Below, piece by piece: positions 52,123-60,590 of a stretch of DNA of 64,000 bases (positions within the stretch are counted from its first letter, which is position 1; every line of letters starts with the position of its first letter). Made by a program: the position numbers and the translations under genes. The stretch spans positions 206,105-270,104 of the forward strand of contig NZ_MNAN01000031.1 in the NCBI RefSeq assembly GCF_001854475.1, given 5' to 3'. The DNA comes from Pseudoalteromonas byunsanensis. Lineage in GTDB: Bacteria; Pseudomonadota; Gammaproteobacteria; Enterobacterales; Alteromonadaceae. The notes below the pieces were generated by a model that was not told the origin of the DNA, made no database searches, and was given only the letters and a program-made list of their open reading frames with translations.

Positions 52123-52814
52123 GAGGCTAGCTCCTGTGGCTGGGCCTCTTGAATCTGGCCATCAGACAAGCATATTTTTCTCGATGCCAAGTTAGACAGG
52201 TGTTCATCATGAGTCACCATTAAAATGGTTGTGCCTTGGCGATTAATTTCCTGCAATAACTGCATGATCTCAATGGCCATTTGAGAGTTTAAGTTACCTG
52301 TAGGCTCGTCCGCTAGGATCATTTTTGGCTCACCAACCAGTGCTCGTGCAATCGCAACACGTTGCTGTTGTCCACCTGAAAGCAAATAAGGTTTATGGTG
52401 CACTCTTCCTTGCAATCCCATTCTTTGCAATTGGTACTGTGCCCGGTCTTTTGCGTGCTGTGTTTTTACACCTGAAATTTCAAGCGGCAACATCACATTA
52501 CTCAACACATCCAACTCTGGTAGCAAGTTAAAATCTTGGAAAATAAAACCCAGATAGCGATTACGTATTGCAGATAGCTTCGCATCGTTCAATTTACTTA
52601 CGTCTTTACCTGCTAACTCCAAACTACCGCTTTGAAAGCGCTCAAGTAGCCCTATGGTGTTGAGCAAAGTGGTTTTCCCCGCCCCAGAGGGGCCAACAAT
52701 AGATACAAACTCTCCCTCATTGACGGAAAAAGACAATGATTTAAACACTTCTGTGCGAATGCTTCCCACATCGTAATACTTGCTTAGTGCATGTGCTTTA
52801 ATAATTGATTGCAT
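52113..52814 (-). CDS. MacB/LolD-type ABC transporter ATPase
   Basis: I choose the ATG at 52814 (233 residues, [17 protein letters not shown]), with AGGA upstream; the longer reading frame would overlap the preceding gene region. Walker A is [12 protein letters not shown] near residue 43, the signature [15 protein letters not shown] near residue 143, and Walker [13 protein letters not shown] near residue 165. This is the LolD/MacB subclass that works with FtsX-type permeases, encoded immediately downstream. Such ATPases drive mechanotransmission rather than ordinary channel transport. Confidence 0.92.
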   Translation of the reverse strand: MQSIIKAHALSKYYDVGSIRTEVFKSLSFSVNEGEFVSIVGPSGAGKTTLLNTIGLLERFQSGSLELAGKDVSKLNDAKLSAIRNRYLGFIFQDFNLLPELDVLSNVMLPLEISGVKTQHAKDRAQYQLQRMGLQGRVHHKPYLLSGGQQQRVAIARALVGEPKMILADEPTGNLNSQMAIEIMQLLQEINRQGTTILMVTHDEHLSNLASRKICLSDGQIQEAQPQELASCG

Positions 52815-52830
52815 TATAAATTTCCTGAAG

Positions 52831-53613
52831 TTAGCCACCCAAAGACTGATACTTTGGTCTGCCAATGACCCATAACCCTTTGCCCAATAGAGCAAACACG
52901 ACCAGCCAGAAAAGCTGCAATTGCATTGCCGCGAGGCCTGTTACCCCACCGGTGTCGATAATTTGAGAGATAGGCGCATGAAATAACGCCGCAAAGGGTG
53001 AATAAGACGCGATACTTCCCAACCAGCCAGGCAAAATACTCAGCGGTAAAAGCTGTCCGGAAAGTAACATCATGATGCTAAAAAGGATGTCTCTTAGCCC
53101 AAACACCTTTTCAAGCCACAGCGATAAAAGTCCAATCACTTTTTGAATTTCGATGAGGATTAGCAAAGACACTACAGTGGCGATAAAAAATTGCAGCCAG
53201 CTACTGACGCCATACTGAGCCTGTGAATACCACACAGCCACAGCTAATACCGGTGTGGCAAACAGTGCATCGACACACGGCCTTGCGAGGTTTTTTGTAC
53301 TAATCACGGTTAAGTAATCAAATGGTCGACACAGGTATTTATCTAATCCACCTTCGTTGATGTCGCTCCATACCTGATAGTTGACTGAATAAGCACTTGA
53401 GAGAAATGCATTAATAAAGTGCACCAAAAAGTAATACATCACCACATCTTGAAAACCAAGCCCAGCTACAGCGTCTGTAAACTGGAAAATCCCTCGCCAC
53501 AGCAAATAGATGATCAACAATTGCAGAGGGTGTGATAACAGCCATGCATACAAATTCATTCTAAAATGCGTGACTTCTTTAAGCTCTATTCTGATCAGAT
53601 TAATAATGCTCAT
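52831..53613 (-). CDS. ABC-2 type permease, PF06182-like, subunit B
   Basis: I choose the ATG at 53613 (260 residues), with a strong GGAGGAT ribosome-binding site that overlaps the previous stop. Six hydrophobic segments are seen. The motif EGGLDKYLCRPFDYL near residue 83 is the hallmark of the DUF990/ABC2_membrane_6 family. It pairs with the permease upstream, probably as a heterodimer, to export a product together with the ATPase at 54.4 kb. Confidence 0.85.
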   Translation of the reverse strand: MSIINLIRIELKEVTHFRMNLYAWLLSHPLQLLIIYLLWRGIFQFTDAVAGLGFQDVVMYYFLVHFINAFLSSAYSVNYQVWSDINEGGLDKYLCRPFDYLTVISTKNLARPCVDALFATPVLAVAVWYSQAQYGVSSWLQFFIATVVSLLILIEIQKVIGLLSLWLEKVFGLRDILFSIMMLLSGQLLPLSILPGWLGSIASYSPFAALFHAPISQIIDTGGVTGLAAMQLQLFWLVVFALLGKGLWVIGRPKYQSLGG

Positions 53614-53614
53614 T

Positions 53615-54403
53615 TTATCCTCCCAGCGAATCGTATCGACGTAATGCACAGCGCCATAGCCAGCAAAATAAAAGCAGCCAACCGCCTAACAAACCCAGTT
53701 GAGCCAACAGCAAAACACCACTGTTGCCATAACTTCCCATCAAAATCATCACCGGCACCGATGACACCAACCCAATGGGTAGAACGTAAATCAAGAAATG
53801 CTGTAACAGCTTGGGAAATAAAGTGATGGGGTAGCGCTGAAAGTCAGAGAAACTATTTATCAAATAAAACAGTTTATCTATATTGCCAAACCAGAATGCA
53901 CTGAGCGCAATACACCCTTCCATCAGCACTAGCGTCAAACTACCAGCAACAATCGAAAACACAAACAACACAAAGTTACTGGCTTCAAATTCAAAGCTAT
54001 ACACTTCATTAAGTAGCACAAACAAAATGCTACAGGTGAGCAATGAATGTCCCGCTGCCCAGATTTTGGTATCTTCTGCTAGTAATGCCATAAGCGGTGA
54101 AATGGGACGACATAAGTATTTGTCCAAATCACCGTTAATGACTTTTTCACTCATAGTTGTAAAGCCAAAAAACAACATACGGACCGATGAAAAAACCAAC
54201 CCAACTAAAATAAGCAAAGCTAGGCTGCCCTTATCCCAAACTCCCAGGTTGGTGTTAAGTTGACCAAGCAAAGCATCCCAGAAAATAATAAAGATCCCTT
54301 GGTAGATCAGTATATGTAATATGCTGATCACAAAGTCGCTACGAAACACCGACAGATCCTTAAAAGACATCTGTAGATATCTAAAGAACACTTTAATATC
54401 CAT
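53615..54403 (-). CDS. ABC-2 type permease, PF06182-like, subunit A
   Basis: This 262-residue protein has six hydrophobic segments and the family motif NGDLDKYLCRPISPL near residue 90, matching the second permease almost exactly at that site. It follows the ATPase gene by 3 bp and runs into subunit B (TAAAATG). Proteins of this family form exporters with a NatA-like ATPase. Confidence 0.85.
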   Translation of the reverse strand: MDIKVFFRYLQMSFKDLSVFRSDFVISILHILIYQGIFIIFWDALLGQLNTNLGVWDKGSLALLILVGLVFSSVRMLFFGFTTMSEKVINGDLDKYLCRPISPLMALLAEDTKIWAAGHSLLTCSILFVLLNEVYSFEFEASNFVLFVFSIVAGSLTLVLMEGCIALSAFWFGNIDKLFYLINSFSDFQRYPITLFPKLLQHFLIYVLPIGLVSSVPVMILMGSYGNSGVLLLAQLGLLGGWLLLFCWLWRCALRRYDSLGG

Positions 54404-54406
54404 AGC

Positions 54407-55387
54407 TTACTCTCTCACAGACGTCATAAAGTGATGAATAGCGTGATCCAAGCTGGGCGGTGAAATGCTCACATCCGCAACTTGTGGTTGAAACGCTAAT
54501 CTCGATAGTGTTTCCTTAGCCTGTTCATTAGAGGTTTTTATACGATAGTAATTATCTTCCACCAGTTCATACTCGAACCCCGCAAGCAATTGCTCATCAA
54601 GTGCACTGAGCGTTTTTATCTCTAGAATTTTGAAATGTTCGTAGGATAACAATTCAGTAGTTCTGCCATCATAAATGACACGACCCGCATTCATGATAAC
54701 GCTGCGCTGGCAGTAATGATGAACATCCGCCATGTTATGAGAGGTCATGATAATGGTGGTGCCATGCTCTCGATTTAACTGCAACAGGAAGTTCATTAAA
54801 TTAAGCCGAGACACCGGATCCAGCGCAATGGTCGGTTCATCCAAAAAAATAAGCTCGGGGCGATGCAACAAAGACGCTGCCACTTCCGCTTTCATTCTTT
54901 GCCCTAACGACAGTTTTTTGGGTGGTGATGTTAATAGTGATTCAAGGCCCAATAAGCTGCTCAGCTCATCAATGCGTTGGTTAGCCTCTGTGCGGCTTAG
55001 TTTGTAAATAGAGGCATATAAGTGAAAAGACTCAATGATAGCCACATTCCACCACAACAAACTCTTTTGCCCAAACACGGCCCCGATTTTTTGCGTATAC
55101 GCTTTGCGCTCTTTTACAGGGTGATGGCCCAACACTTTTAACTGTCCCGAATCAGCTTGTAGTATGCCTGTAAGCAACTTTAACAGTGTGGTCTTGCCGG
55201 AGCCATTGGTGCCCAAAAGGCCAACAAATTCGCCTTTTTCCACCGACAAACTCACATCGTCAATGACCTTAAATTGCTGCTTGGGAGGTGAAAGCCATCC
55301 TTTAATTTTGCCCGAAATAGTGCGCGCCTCGGACGATGCGGGTCGAAAGAATACCTTGTTAACACTGTTAGCTTGTAAGATTTCCAT
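54407..55387 (-). CDS. ABC transporter ATPase for the ABC-2 exporter
   Basis: I choose the ATG at 55387 (326 residues), with GAGGTG upstream and 8 bp after the radical-SAM gene. Walker A is GTNGSGKTTLLKLL near residue 60, the signature LSLGQRMKAEVAASLL near residue 158, and Walker B IFLDEPTIALDP near residue 181. A C-terminal extension of about 90 residues follows the nucleotide-binding domain. It has no peptidase domain, so it is not a C39-type bacteriocin exporter. It should energise the two PF06182-like permeases downstream. Confidence 0.9.
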   Translation of the reverse strand: MEILQANSVNKVFFRPASSEARTISGKIKGWLSPPKQQFKVIDDVSLSVEKGEFVGLLGTNGSGKTTLLKLLTGILQADSGQLKVLGHHPVKERKAYTQKIGAVFGQKSLLWWNVAIIESFHLYASIYKLSRTEANQRIDELSSLLGLESLLTSPPKKLSLGQRMKAEVAASLLHRPELIFLDEPTIALDPVSRLNLMNFLLQLNREHGTTIIMTSHNMADVHHYCQRSVIMNAGRVIYDGRTTELLSYEHFKILEIKTLSALDEQLLAGFEYELVEDNYYRIKTSNEQAKETLSRLAFQPQVADVSISPPSLDHAIHHFMTSVRE

Positions 55388-55395
55388 ATGGCACC

Positions 55396-56787
55396 TCAAA
55401 ACATTTCGATAGGTGGTTCCGGTAACTTTGCGCACAAGTAATCCGGTGCGTACAGTCGACCATTAATGAGTTGAGCCCGGTAATAGCAACGCTGACGTAC
55501 GTTGCACGCGTCAAAGTGACCACAGTCATAACAAGGCGTCCCCTGATACTCTTCTTGGGGAGGGTTGAGGAGGTAAGTCAGCGCGTCTCCATTCCAAATA
55601 TCTTTGATGGTGGATTCTTTCACGTTACCTATTCTGGCTTGCTCATATGGCATGGTGCGATCACAGGTTGCACATTCGCCATCCGAGCCTATCACCAAGG
55701 CAGTCTTTCCTCCTGAACATGCGCCAAAGCCAGGGATAGACAAGGATATATCTCTTTCACTGTGCAAAGGGATGTTACCAATTTCGACATCAGGATATTG
55801 TGCTGCAATCTCATTGACGGCACCTACTAGAGCCTCTCGTTGTTCGTGCGAGATCAGTAAACTATCATCATGCTTGTGCTCTGAACGCAGATAGCTAGAC
55901 ATGCCAATATCTTTAATGCCTTTATCTTCAATCAAATGCAGTAATAAATTGGTTATACCATCGATATTTTTTGCTGTAACAACAATATTGGCTCGTACCT
56001 TCAAATCGTACTTTTGGCACAACTCTATCGTTTGATTAATTTTGGGTAGCCAGTTGTTCACCCTAACTATCGCGTCGGCAAGATGAGGGATATGGCTATC
56101 AATACTGACTTGCAGCGTATCAAGTCCAGCTTTGGCAAGTCGTTCAATCAGACTCTCACGCAAAGGCATTTTGGTCGACACATCGACAAAAACATCATTG
56201 CTGAGTAAGTACTCAATAATATCGATCATGTCTTTGCGTAAAAACGGGTCACCACCGTGCAAATTGATGTACTTCACACCCAATGACACACATTCCTCTA
56301 GAAACTTAAACGCCTGTTCAGTACTCAGTTCATAAGGGGCGATTTCATTTGCTTTTAAAGTAGGGATCACACAGTAAACACAATCCGCAGGACAGCGATT
56401 AGTGGTCATCCACACTACGGTGTTAGGTACTTCTAACTTGTTATTCCAGGGTTTATTTTCAGGCTCATAAATAAAATCAGCTGGATCATAACGCCCTGTT
56501 GAATGCGCAAACGGTTCACTTTGACACTCGATAAAATCCGCAACTTGAACAAGAAGCTCACTGATCAACTGCTGCGCCTTGAGCAATTCCATCTCGTAGA
56601 TTTCAACGAGTGCTTCGCTGATCTCTGTCGTACTATTTCGACCATTGCACAGTGACAAAACCAAACCATGAACCGGAAACATAGAAGCGTACTTTTCACC
56701 GCTAACAACGATAAATAGAATGACGCGATTAGACTCTTTTACTAACCGTGACTTTTCTTTCAATCTTATATATTGATTAACAAACAC
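55396..56787 (-). CDS. Radical SAM/SPASM peptide-modifying enzyme 1
   Basis: This 463-residue enzyme has an N-terminal PqqD/RRE-like domain (about residues 1-90, with the typical 'LSLCNGRNSTTEISEALVE'). The radical-SAM core has CPADCVYC (Cys132, 136, 139) for the catalytic [4Fe-4S] cluster and GGDP in place of the usual GGEP. The SPASM domain (about residues 355-455) shows the cluster-ligand set CSGGK, CATC, CYDC, C, C and a last CAK. Enzymes of this class modify precursor peptides, often making thioether or C-C links. The start is a GTG overlapping the previous gene by 11 bp, with GGGGGTG upstream. Confidence 0.88.
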   Translation of the reverse strand: MFVNQYIRLKEKSRLVKESNRVILFIVVSGEKYASMFPVHGLVLSLCNGRNSTTEISEALVEIYEMELLKAQQLISELLVQVADFIECQSEPFAHSTGRYDPADFIYEPENKPWNNKLEVPNTVVWMTTNRCPADCVYCVIPTLKANEIAPYELSTEQAFKFLEECVSLGVKYINLHGGDPFLRKDMIDIIEYLLSNDVFVDVSTKMPLRESLIERLAKAGLDTLQVSIDSHIPHLADAIVRVNNWLPKINQTIELCQKYDLKVRANIVVTAKNIDGITNLLLHLIEDKGIKDIGMSSYLRSEHKHDDSLLISHEQREALVGAVNEIAAQYPDVEIGNIPLHSERDISLSIPGFGACSGGKTALVIGSDGECATCDRTMPYEQARIGNVKESTIKDIWNGDALTYLLNPPQEEYQGTPCYDCGHFDACNVRQRCYYRAQLINGRLYAPDYLCAKLPEPPIEMF

Positions 56788-58189
56788 TTTTCACCCCCAC
56801 CATATACTTACACGCCCCTTCCTGAGGACCATACAATGTGCCAGTTGACATGTAGGCACCGTAATAACAACGACCGCGAATATTGCAGGTGTCAAAGCTA
56901 TCGCATGTAAAACAAGGCGTGCCTTTGTACTTTTCTCTTGGCGGGTCCAGTGATTCAAGCAGTGCTTTGCTGGTCCAAGCTTCATAGACACTTTGATTGA
57001 GTACGCTTCCCACTATCATGTCGCCCCCAGGCAGCTTCTTATCACAGCGTGAAATATCACCATTTGGGTAAAACAGAAGTTGTGTGCGACCGTTATGACA
57101 GACAAATCCATCTATACTGTAATCCATACTTTTCGCTTTTTGCTCATTGCGAAACACGACCTGTAACCGCGGCTTTGTTGAGATGAATTCATCGACCACT
57201 TGGCGGACCTCGCGCTGCTGCTCATCCGATGCATGTAGCGCATCATCATGCCTTTGTAAGTTGTCTGAGTAAGTATCGATAACAATCGAATAAGCGCCTA
57301 AATGCTCTAGCTGTTCCAGCGTCTGACGATAGGTATCAGCGTTAAGCGAGGTCAGTAGTGATTTGGCATGTACTCGAATACCTGCCTGTACAAAATGTGC
57401 CACTGTTTGAGATATTTTCTTGGCGAAGCCACCAATCCCCGTTAATGCAGTAGCGGAGTCTTTTTCTAAGCTATCTATGCTCAAATAAGCATCTTTTAGT
57501 CCGGCCTGTGCTAATTTTTGTGCATTCTCAGCGCTGACAAATTGCTTAGAGATGAAGTCAGGTGTCAAGCCATGTTCAAGCGCATAGATCATTACCTCAT
57601 AAATATCCTCTCTAAGTAGTGGTTCTCCGCCTGTCAGCATGATTTCTTTACCGCCCAACTGAGCCGTTTCACGGATCAACCTTTTCAACACGTTAATATC
57701 AACGGTTGAATCTTCCGTTTTGCTGCTCAAAGGCGCTCCTTGATAACAATACACACACTTGCGATTACAATTACCCGTCACCAACCATTGCAAAGACAAT
57801 GGGAAAGGTGAACGATTTCCTTTAAACACGGTGGAGCGCGTTGTCATTTTTTCAGTACGCGCAAGGGTGCACAACTGCCTCTGTAATTGAGCGATATCTA
57901 CTGCAATCCCTTTGGCGGTTAAATCATCACTAAAATGAGATTCAAACACTACATCAACATCATCAGTAATTTCCTGCGCATCCGCAAAAGCAACCCCAAA
58001 CTGGGTTTGAATATCAGCAACGATATCAGCCAAAGGCTGTTGTTTATCTAAACTAATGAGGATGTAAACAACCAATGGGTGAAGCATTATTGATGGCGCT
58101 TGTGACTGTCCTTCTAGTGGATAATAGTCGAGAAGATAGTGCTCATTTTCAGAGCGTAACTGAGCAAGTTTGCCAAATCTTTTCATCAT
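56777..58189 (-). CDS. Radical SAM/SPASM peptide-modifying enzyme 2
   Basis: This 470-residue paralogue has an N-terminal RRE-like domain (about 1-95), the radical-SAM motif CNRKCVYC (Cys141, 145, 148), GGEPLL near residue 190, and a SPASM domain with CHNGRTQ, CFTCDSFDTC and CYYGA (the last near residue 447). ATG ATG at 58189/58186 follow GGAGCGG. It begins 6 bp after the previous radical-SAM gene and overlaps the next. The close paralogy of all three suggests one modification pathway or division of labour among the three precursors. Confidence 0.88.
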   Translation of the reverse strand: MMKRFGKLAQLRSENEHYLLDYYPLEGQSQAPSIMLHPLVVYILISLDKQQPLADIVADIQTQFGVAFADAQEITDDVDVVFESHFSDDLTAKGIAVDIAQLQRQLCTLARTEKMTTRSTVFKGNRSPFPLSLQWLVTGNCNRKCVYCYQGAPLSSKTEDSTVDINVLKRLIRETAQLGGKEIMLTGGEPLLREDIYEVMIYALEHGLTPDFISKQFVSAENAQKLAQAGLKDAYLSIDSLEKDSATALTGIGGFAKKISQTVAHFVQAGIRVHAKSLLTSLNADTYRQTLEQLEHLGAYSIVIDTYSDNLQRHDDALHASDEQQREVRQVVDEFISTKPRLQVVFRNEQKAKSMDYSIDGFVCHNGRTQLLFYPNGDISRCDKKLPGGDMIVGSVLNQSVYEAWTSKALLESLDPPREKYKGTPCFTCDSFDTCNIRGRCYYGAYMSTGTLYGPQEGACKYMVGVKSVC

Positions 58190-58195
58190 CCGCTC

Positions 58196-59596
58196 CTATG
58201 CCGTGACTATCTTGACATCAATATCACGGCTCGCGTGAAACTCACCGAGCGGACAGTAAACGTCAGGCGCATGAATGGTGCCAAATTTACCTTTGGCCGA
58301 AATAGTGCATCGACCTCTTACATAATTACAATCTCTGAATAAATCACATTTATAACATGATGTTCCCTTAAAGAACTTACGACTAGGGACCACGATTTCT
58401 TTGGTTTTTTCACTGATCCAGATCTCTAATAAACCGCTCTCATTGAGATCACCAAAAGTATTGTGCGGACCGGCGGGAATATGTTCACACTTGACGCATA
58501 CTCCATTGGGCTGCACCGTAATCCCCTTTAACCCTTCCATGCAACCTTTCACTTCTGTGGCATCTCGCATATCAAAGTTAAAACTCATTTGCGCTTTTGG
58601 ATAAGCGGCTTGAAGCGCTCTGACTTCCTCTTTTAATTGTGCTTCACGCTCATTTGATAACAAAAAGCGAGGCTCGTGTCGGCCACATGTTTTGCCGTAT
58701 ACATCGATCACAAACTCCCTCACACCCATGGCATAAGTATGCTCGATAAGAGCCCCGAGGTTATCAACGTTGATAGCAGTCATCACCGGGCGAAGTATGA
58801 CCTTAATTCCTTTTTCACAGCATTCTTTAATGGTCACTAACATATCTTCAAGTGCGCCCTCAACGCCTACTAACTCAAGCACTTCATTGGCGTCTATGGA
58901 GTCAAGACTAACGTGCAACTCTTCCAAGCCAGCTTTGAGTAAACGCGTCATCAACTGCCCTTCCACTCGCATTTTGGTGATCACGATAGGCACAATGTCT
59001 TGCTCGATGGTGTGACCTATTATCTCCGGTAAATCATGACGCATAAGTGGCTCGCCACCAGTGAAGATCAGGCGGTTAACGCCTATCAGAGCAGCTTCAT
59101 CAATCGTTTTAATGACCCGCTCATACGGAAATGCAATATCTGTTGCATATCCATCAGCGACATACTTGGCATCTTTATAGCAATATTTACACTTTCGATT
59201 ACAATCCTCCGTCACCACCCATATCATGGCACTTGGCGCATCTTCACGACCACTCAAAATGAGTGATTCATCACCCTCAAACAAAAGAGCTTCCAACTCT
59301 ATATCTAACAATGGCGTTTCTGAACGTGTGACTTTAGTAAAGAATAAGGAAAATCGGTTGAGTAGCTTGGCGACTACTTCCGTAGCAGCTAGCTTTTCAA
59401 TATTCATGACGTCAGAGAGGATCTCGGCCACTTTGTGCTCATCGTTCTGGCCGTTAAATAACGCCATAATGAATGCTTGGATTGGATGAACCCTGAACGT
59501 TGCACTAGACCCATCAGGTAACTGCCGCGCTAAAGAAACTACTCCCTCATCTTGATTTGGAATTAACTGAATATCCTGTTTTAGCAATGGAACCAT
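58196..59596 (-). CDS. Radical SAM/SPASM peptide-modifying enzyme 3
   Basis: I choose the ATG at 59596 (466 residues), with AAAGGGG upstream, rather than a GTG at 59629. An N-terminal RRE-like domain (about 1-95) contains 'MALFNGQNDEHKVAEILSD'. The radical-SAM motif CNRKCKYC lies at Cys132, 136, 139, and GGEPLM follows near residue 180. The SPASM domain has CMEG, CVKC, CYKCDLFRDC and CTISAKG. It is the first enzyme after the precursors, about 265 bp downstream of them. Confidence 0.88.
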   Translation of the reverse strand: MVPLLKQDIQLIPNQDEGVVSLARQLPDGSSATFRVHPIQAFIMALFNGQNDEHKVAEILSDVMNIEKLAATEVVAKLLNRFSLFFTKVTRSETPLLDIELEALLFEGDESLILSGREDAPSAMIWVVTEDCNRKCKYCYKDAKYVADGYATDIAFPYERVIKTIDEAALIGVNRLIFTGGEPLMRHDLPEIIGHTIEQDIVPIVITKMRVEGQLMTRLLKAGLEELHVSLDSIDANEVLELVGVEGALEDMLVTIKECCEKGIKVILRPVMTAINVDNLGALIEHTYAMGVREFVIDVYGKTCGRHEPRFLLSNEREAQLKEEVRALQAAYPKAQMSFNFDMRDATEVKGCMEGLKGITVQPNGVCVKCEHIPAGPHNTFGDLNESGLLEIWISEKTKEIVVPSRKFFKGTSCYKCDLFRDCNYVRGRCTISAKGKFGTIHAPDVYCPLGEFHASRDIDVKIVTA

Positions 59597-59862
59597 TGCA
59601 GACCCCTTTTTTATAGTTATGTAATACACGCCGCAAATTTGTATCCAATACTATTGAGTGACGGCCCAGTAGTATTAAGGTAAGACAACAGCACCGATAC
59701 ACTCGAGGTCCACAGTGCTGCTTAAGGCTCAGATGGTGCGGCTAAGCGCTCTCCCACCTTTGGAAAGTGATGCTGCTATTATCAGCAAACACGCAGTGTA
59801 ATTAGCCCAAGAAGTGATACACAATACAGGTAGGTGACATTTGCCTCCTGCCTGAATCGGTA
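59597..59862 (-). other. Structured intergenic segment between precursors and enzymes
   Basis: No ORF was found. Two overlapping hairpins are possible on the minus strand: AGCAGCAC / GTGCTGTT (plus 59687-59722, one G-U pair) and GCTTA / TAAGC (plus 59720-59747). There is no T-run. It may set the ratio of precursor to enzyme mRNA by attenuation or processing. Confidence 0.4.
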
Positions 59863-60003
59863 TTACTTAACTTGCTGTGAGTTGCCACCGCTGCTCATAC
59901 TGCAACAGCTAGAGCAACCTTCTGTACGCATGATGCTTAATGCATCAGTGCTTACACGAACTTGCTTAAGTTGAGACAACATTTTCAGTTTTTGAGTGCT
60001 CAT
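59863..60003 (-). CDS. Putative RiPP precursor peptide 1 (46 aa, CxxCC core)
   Basis: The hand-translated ORF of 46 codons starts at the ATG at 60003 with GAGGG about 8 nt upstream. The first half is a Lys/Leu/Gln-rich leader. The second half is the core-like MRTEGCSSCCSMSSGGNSQ followed by QVK, with Cys30, 33 and 34. It is a paralogue of precursor 2 (29 of 46 identical; 20 of 23 in the C-terminal half). A conserved core with a variable leader is unusual and suggests selection on the product. It lies upstream of the three radical-SAM genes on the same strand. Confidence 0.78.
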   Translation of the reverse strand: MSTQKLKMLSQLKQVRVSTDALSIMRTEGCSSCCSMSSGGNSQQVK

Positions 60004-60018
60004 TGCTTATTCCCTCTA

Positions 60019-60159
60019 TTACTTAATTTGCTGTGAGTTGCCACCGTCGCTAAAGCTACAACAGCTTGAACAACCTTCTGTACGCATGATTTTTAAAGCT
60101 TGGTTTGATGCTTTAAGGTTTTGCTTTTGTGCAATTTCTTTTAGTTTATTTACTGACAT
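60019..60159 (-). CDS. Putative RiPP precursor peptide 2 (46 aa, CxxCC core)
   Basis: This 46-codon ORF starts at the ATG at 60159 with AAGGA upstream. The C-terminal region reads IMRTEGCSSCCSFSDGGNSQ then QIK, the same as precursor 1 except for three positions. The leader carries MSVNKLKEIAQKQ. The two genes are 15 bp apart and have similar ribosome-binding regions (GGAATAA...GCAATG), evidence of a tandem duplication. Together they are probably substrates of the nearby radical-SAM enzymes. Confidence 0.78.
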   Translation of the reverse strand: MSVNKLKEIAQKQNLKASNQALKIMRTEGCSSCCSFSDGGNSQQIK

Positions 60160-60256
60160 TGCTTTTATTCCTTTACTATCCACCCATGATGTTTTTTATG
60201 TCGCTGGTGCCGGGTGGTTAAACACCATCAACATTTAAAAGACGTCGCGTTATTTT

Positions 60257-60424
60257 CTAAGGTAACTTCATCTGCTGTGTAGGTTGAGATTTAGCTGTCG
60301 AACAGCTATCAACAGGGCAATTGTCACATCCATGACTAACAAGTTTGACTGAAACATCAACCTCCTTCAGTTGCGCTTTTATAGGCAAAGAAGCTATTTT
60401 CTTTAATGCCGCAAACTTCTCCAT
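60257..60424 (-). CDS. Putative RiPP precursor peptide 3 (55 aa, CxxC-x4-C)
   Basis: This 55-codon ORF starts at the ATG at 60424 with a very strong GAGGTGACA ribosome-binding site. It has a Lys/Ala/Leu leader and a core-like region SHGCDNCPVDSCSTAKSQ with Cys33, 36 and 41. It ends TQQMKLP, echoing the SQQ[VI]K end of precursors 1 and 2. It is the promoter-proximal gene, 97 bp before precursor 2. It could be a second substrate class for the three enzymes. Confidence 0.68.
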   Translation of the reverse strand: MEKFAALKKIASLPIKAQLKEVDVSVKLVSHGCDNCPVDSCSTAKSQPTQQMKLP

Positions 60425-60471
60425 TGTCACCTCTTAACAAAAGTTAAAATTACGTGCTTTTTATGTTGCTC

Positions 60472-60499
60472 TTTGAAATCTAAATCCCTTAGAATCAAA
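60472..60499. promoter_or_regulatory. Imperfect palindrome in the divergent promoter, possible operator
   Basis: TTTGAAATCTAA at 60472-60483 is mirrored by TTAGAATCAAA at 60489-60499 with one base of slippage, across a 5-nt centre. It lies midway between the precursor and regulator starts and is a reasonable binding site for the winged-helix regulator. Confidence 0.35.
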
Positions 60500-60590
60500 A
60501 GCTGAATGAATATTTCCAAATTTTTCTCAAACTAAAGCGTACTTATTTGATTTAAATGCTTTTATTTTCTAAACACTTACTAGAATAACA

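Noticed and set aside
59687..59780. tRNA-like stretch on the minus strand (GGGAGAGCGC, possible 7-bp acceptor pairing)
   Set aside because: There is no T-arm consensus GGTTCGA, no CCA-proximal geometry and the anticodon arm is irregular. The local hairpins explain the pairing better.
60181..60256. Hairpin CCACCC / GGGTGG between precursors 2 and 3 as a terminator
   Set aside because: The loop is 26 nt, there is no T-run, and precursors 1 and 2 would be cut off from the operon promoter. It may affect processing but is not supported.
59863..60424. Darobactin or dynobactin precursor
   Set aside because: These families have Trp/Lys-containing cores and a single radical-SAM enzyme. The peptides here have Cys cores without Trp, and three enzymes.
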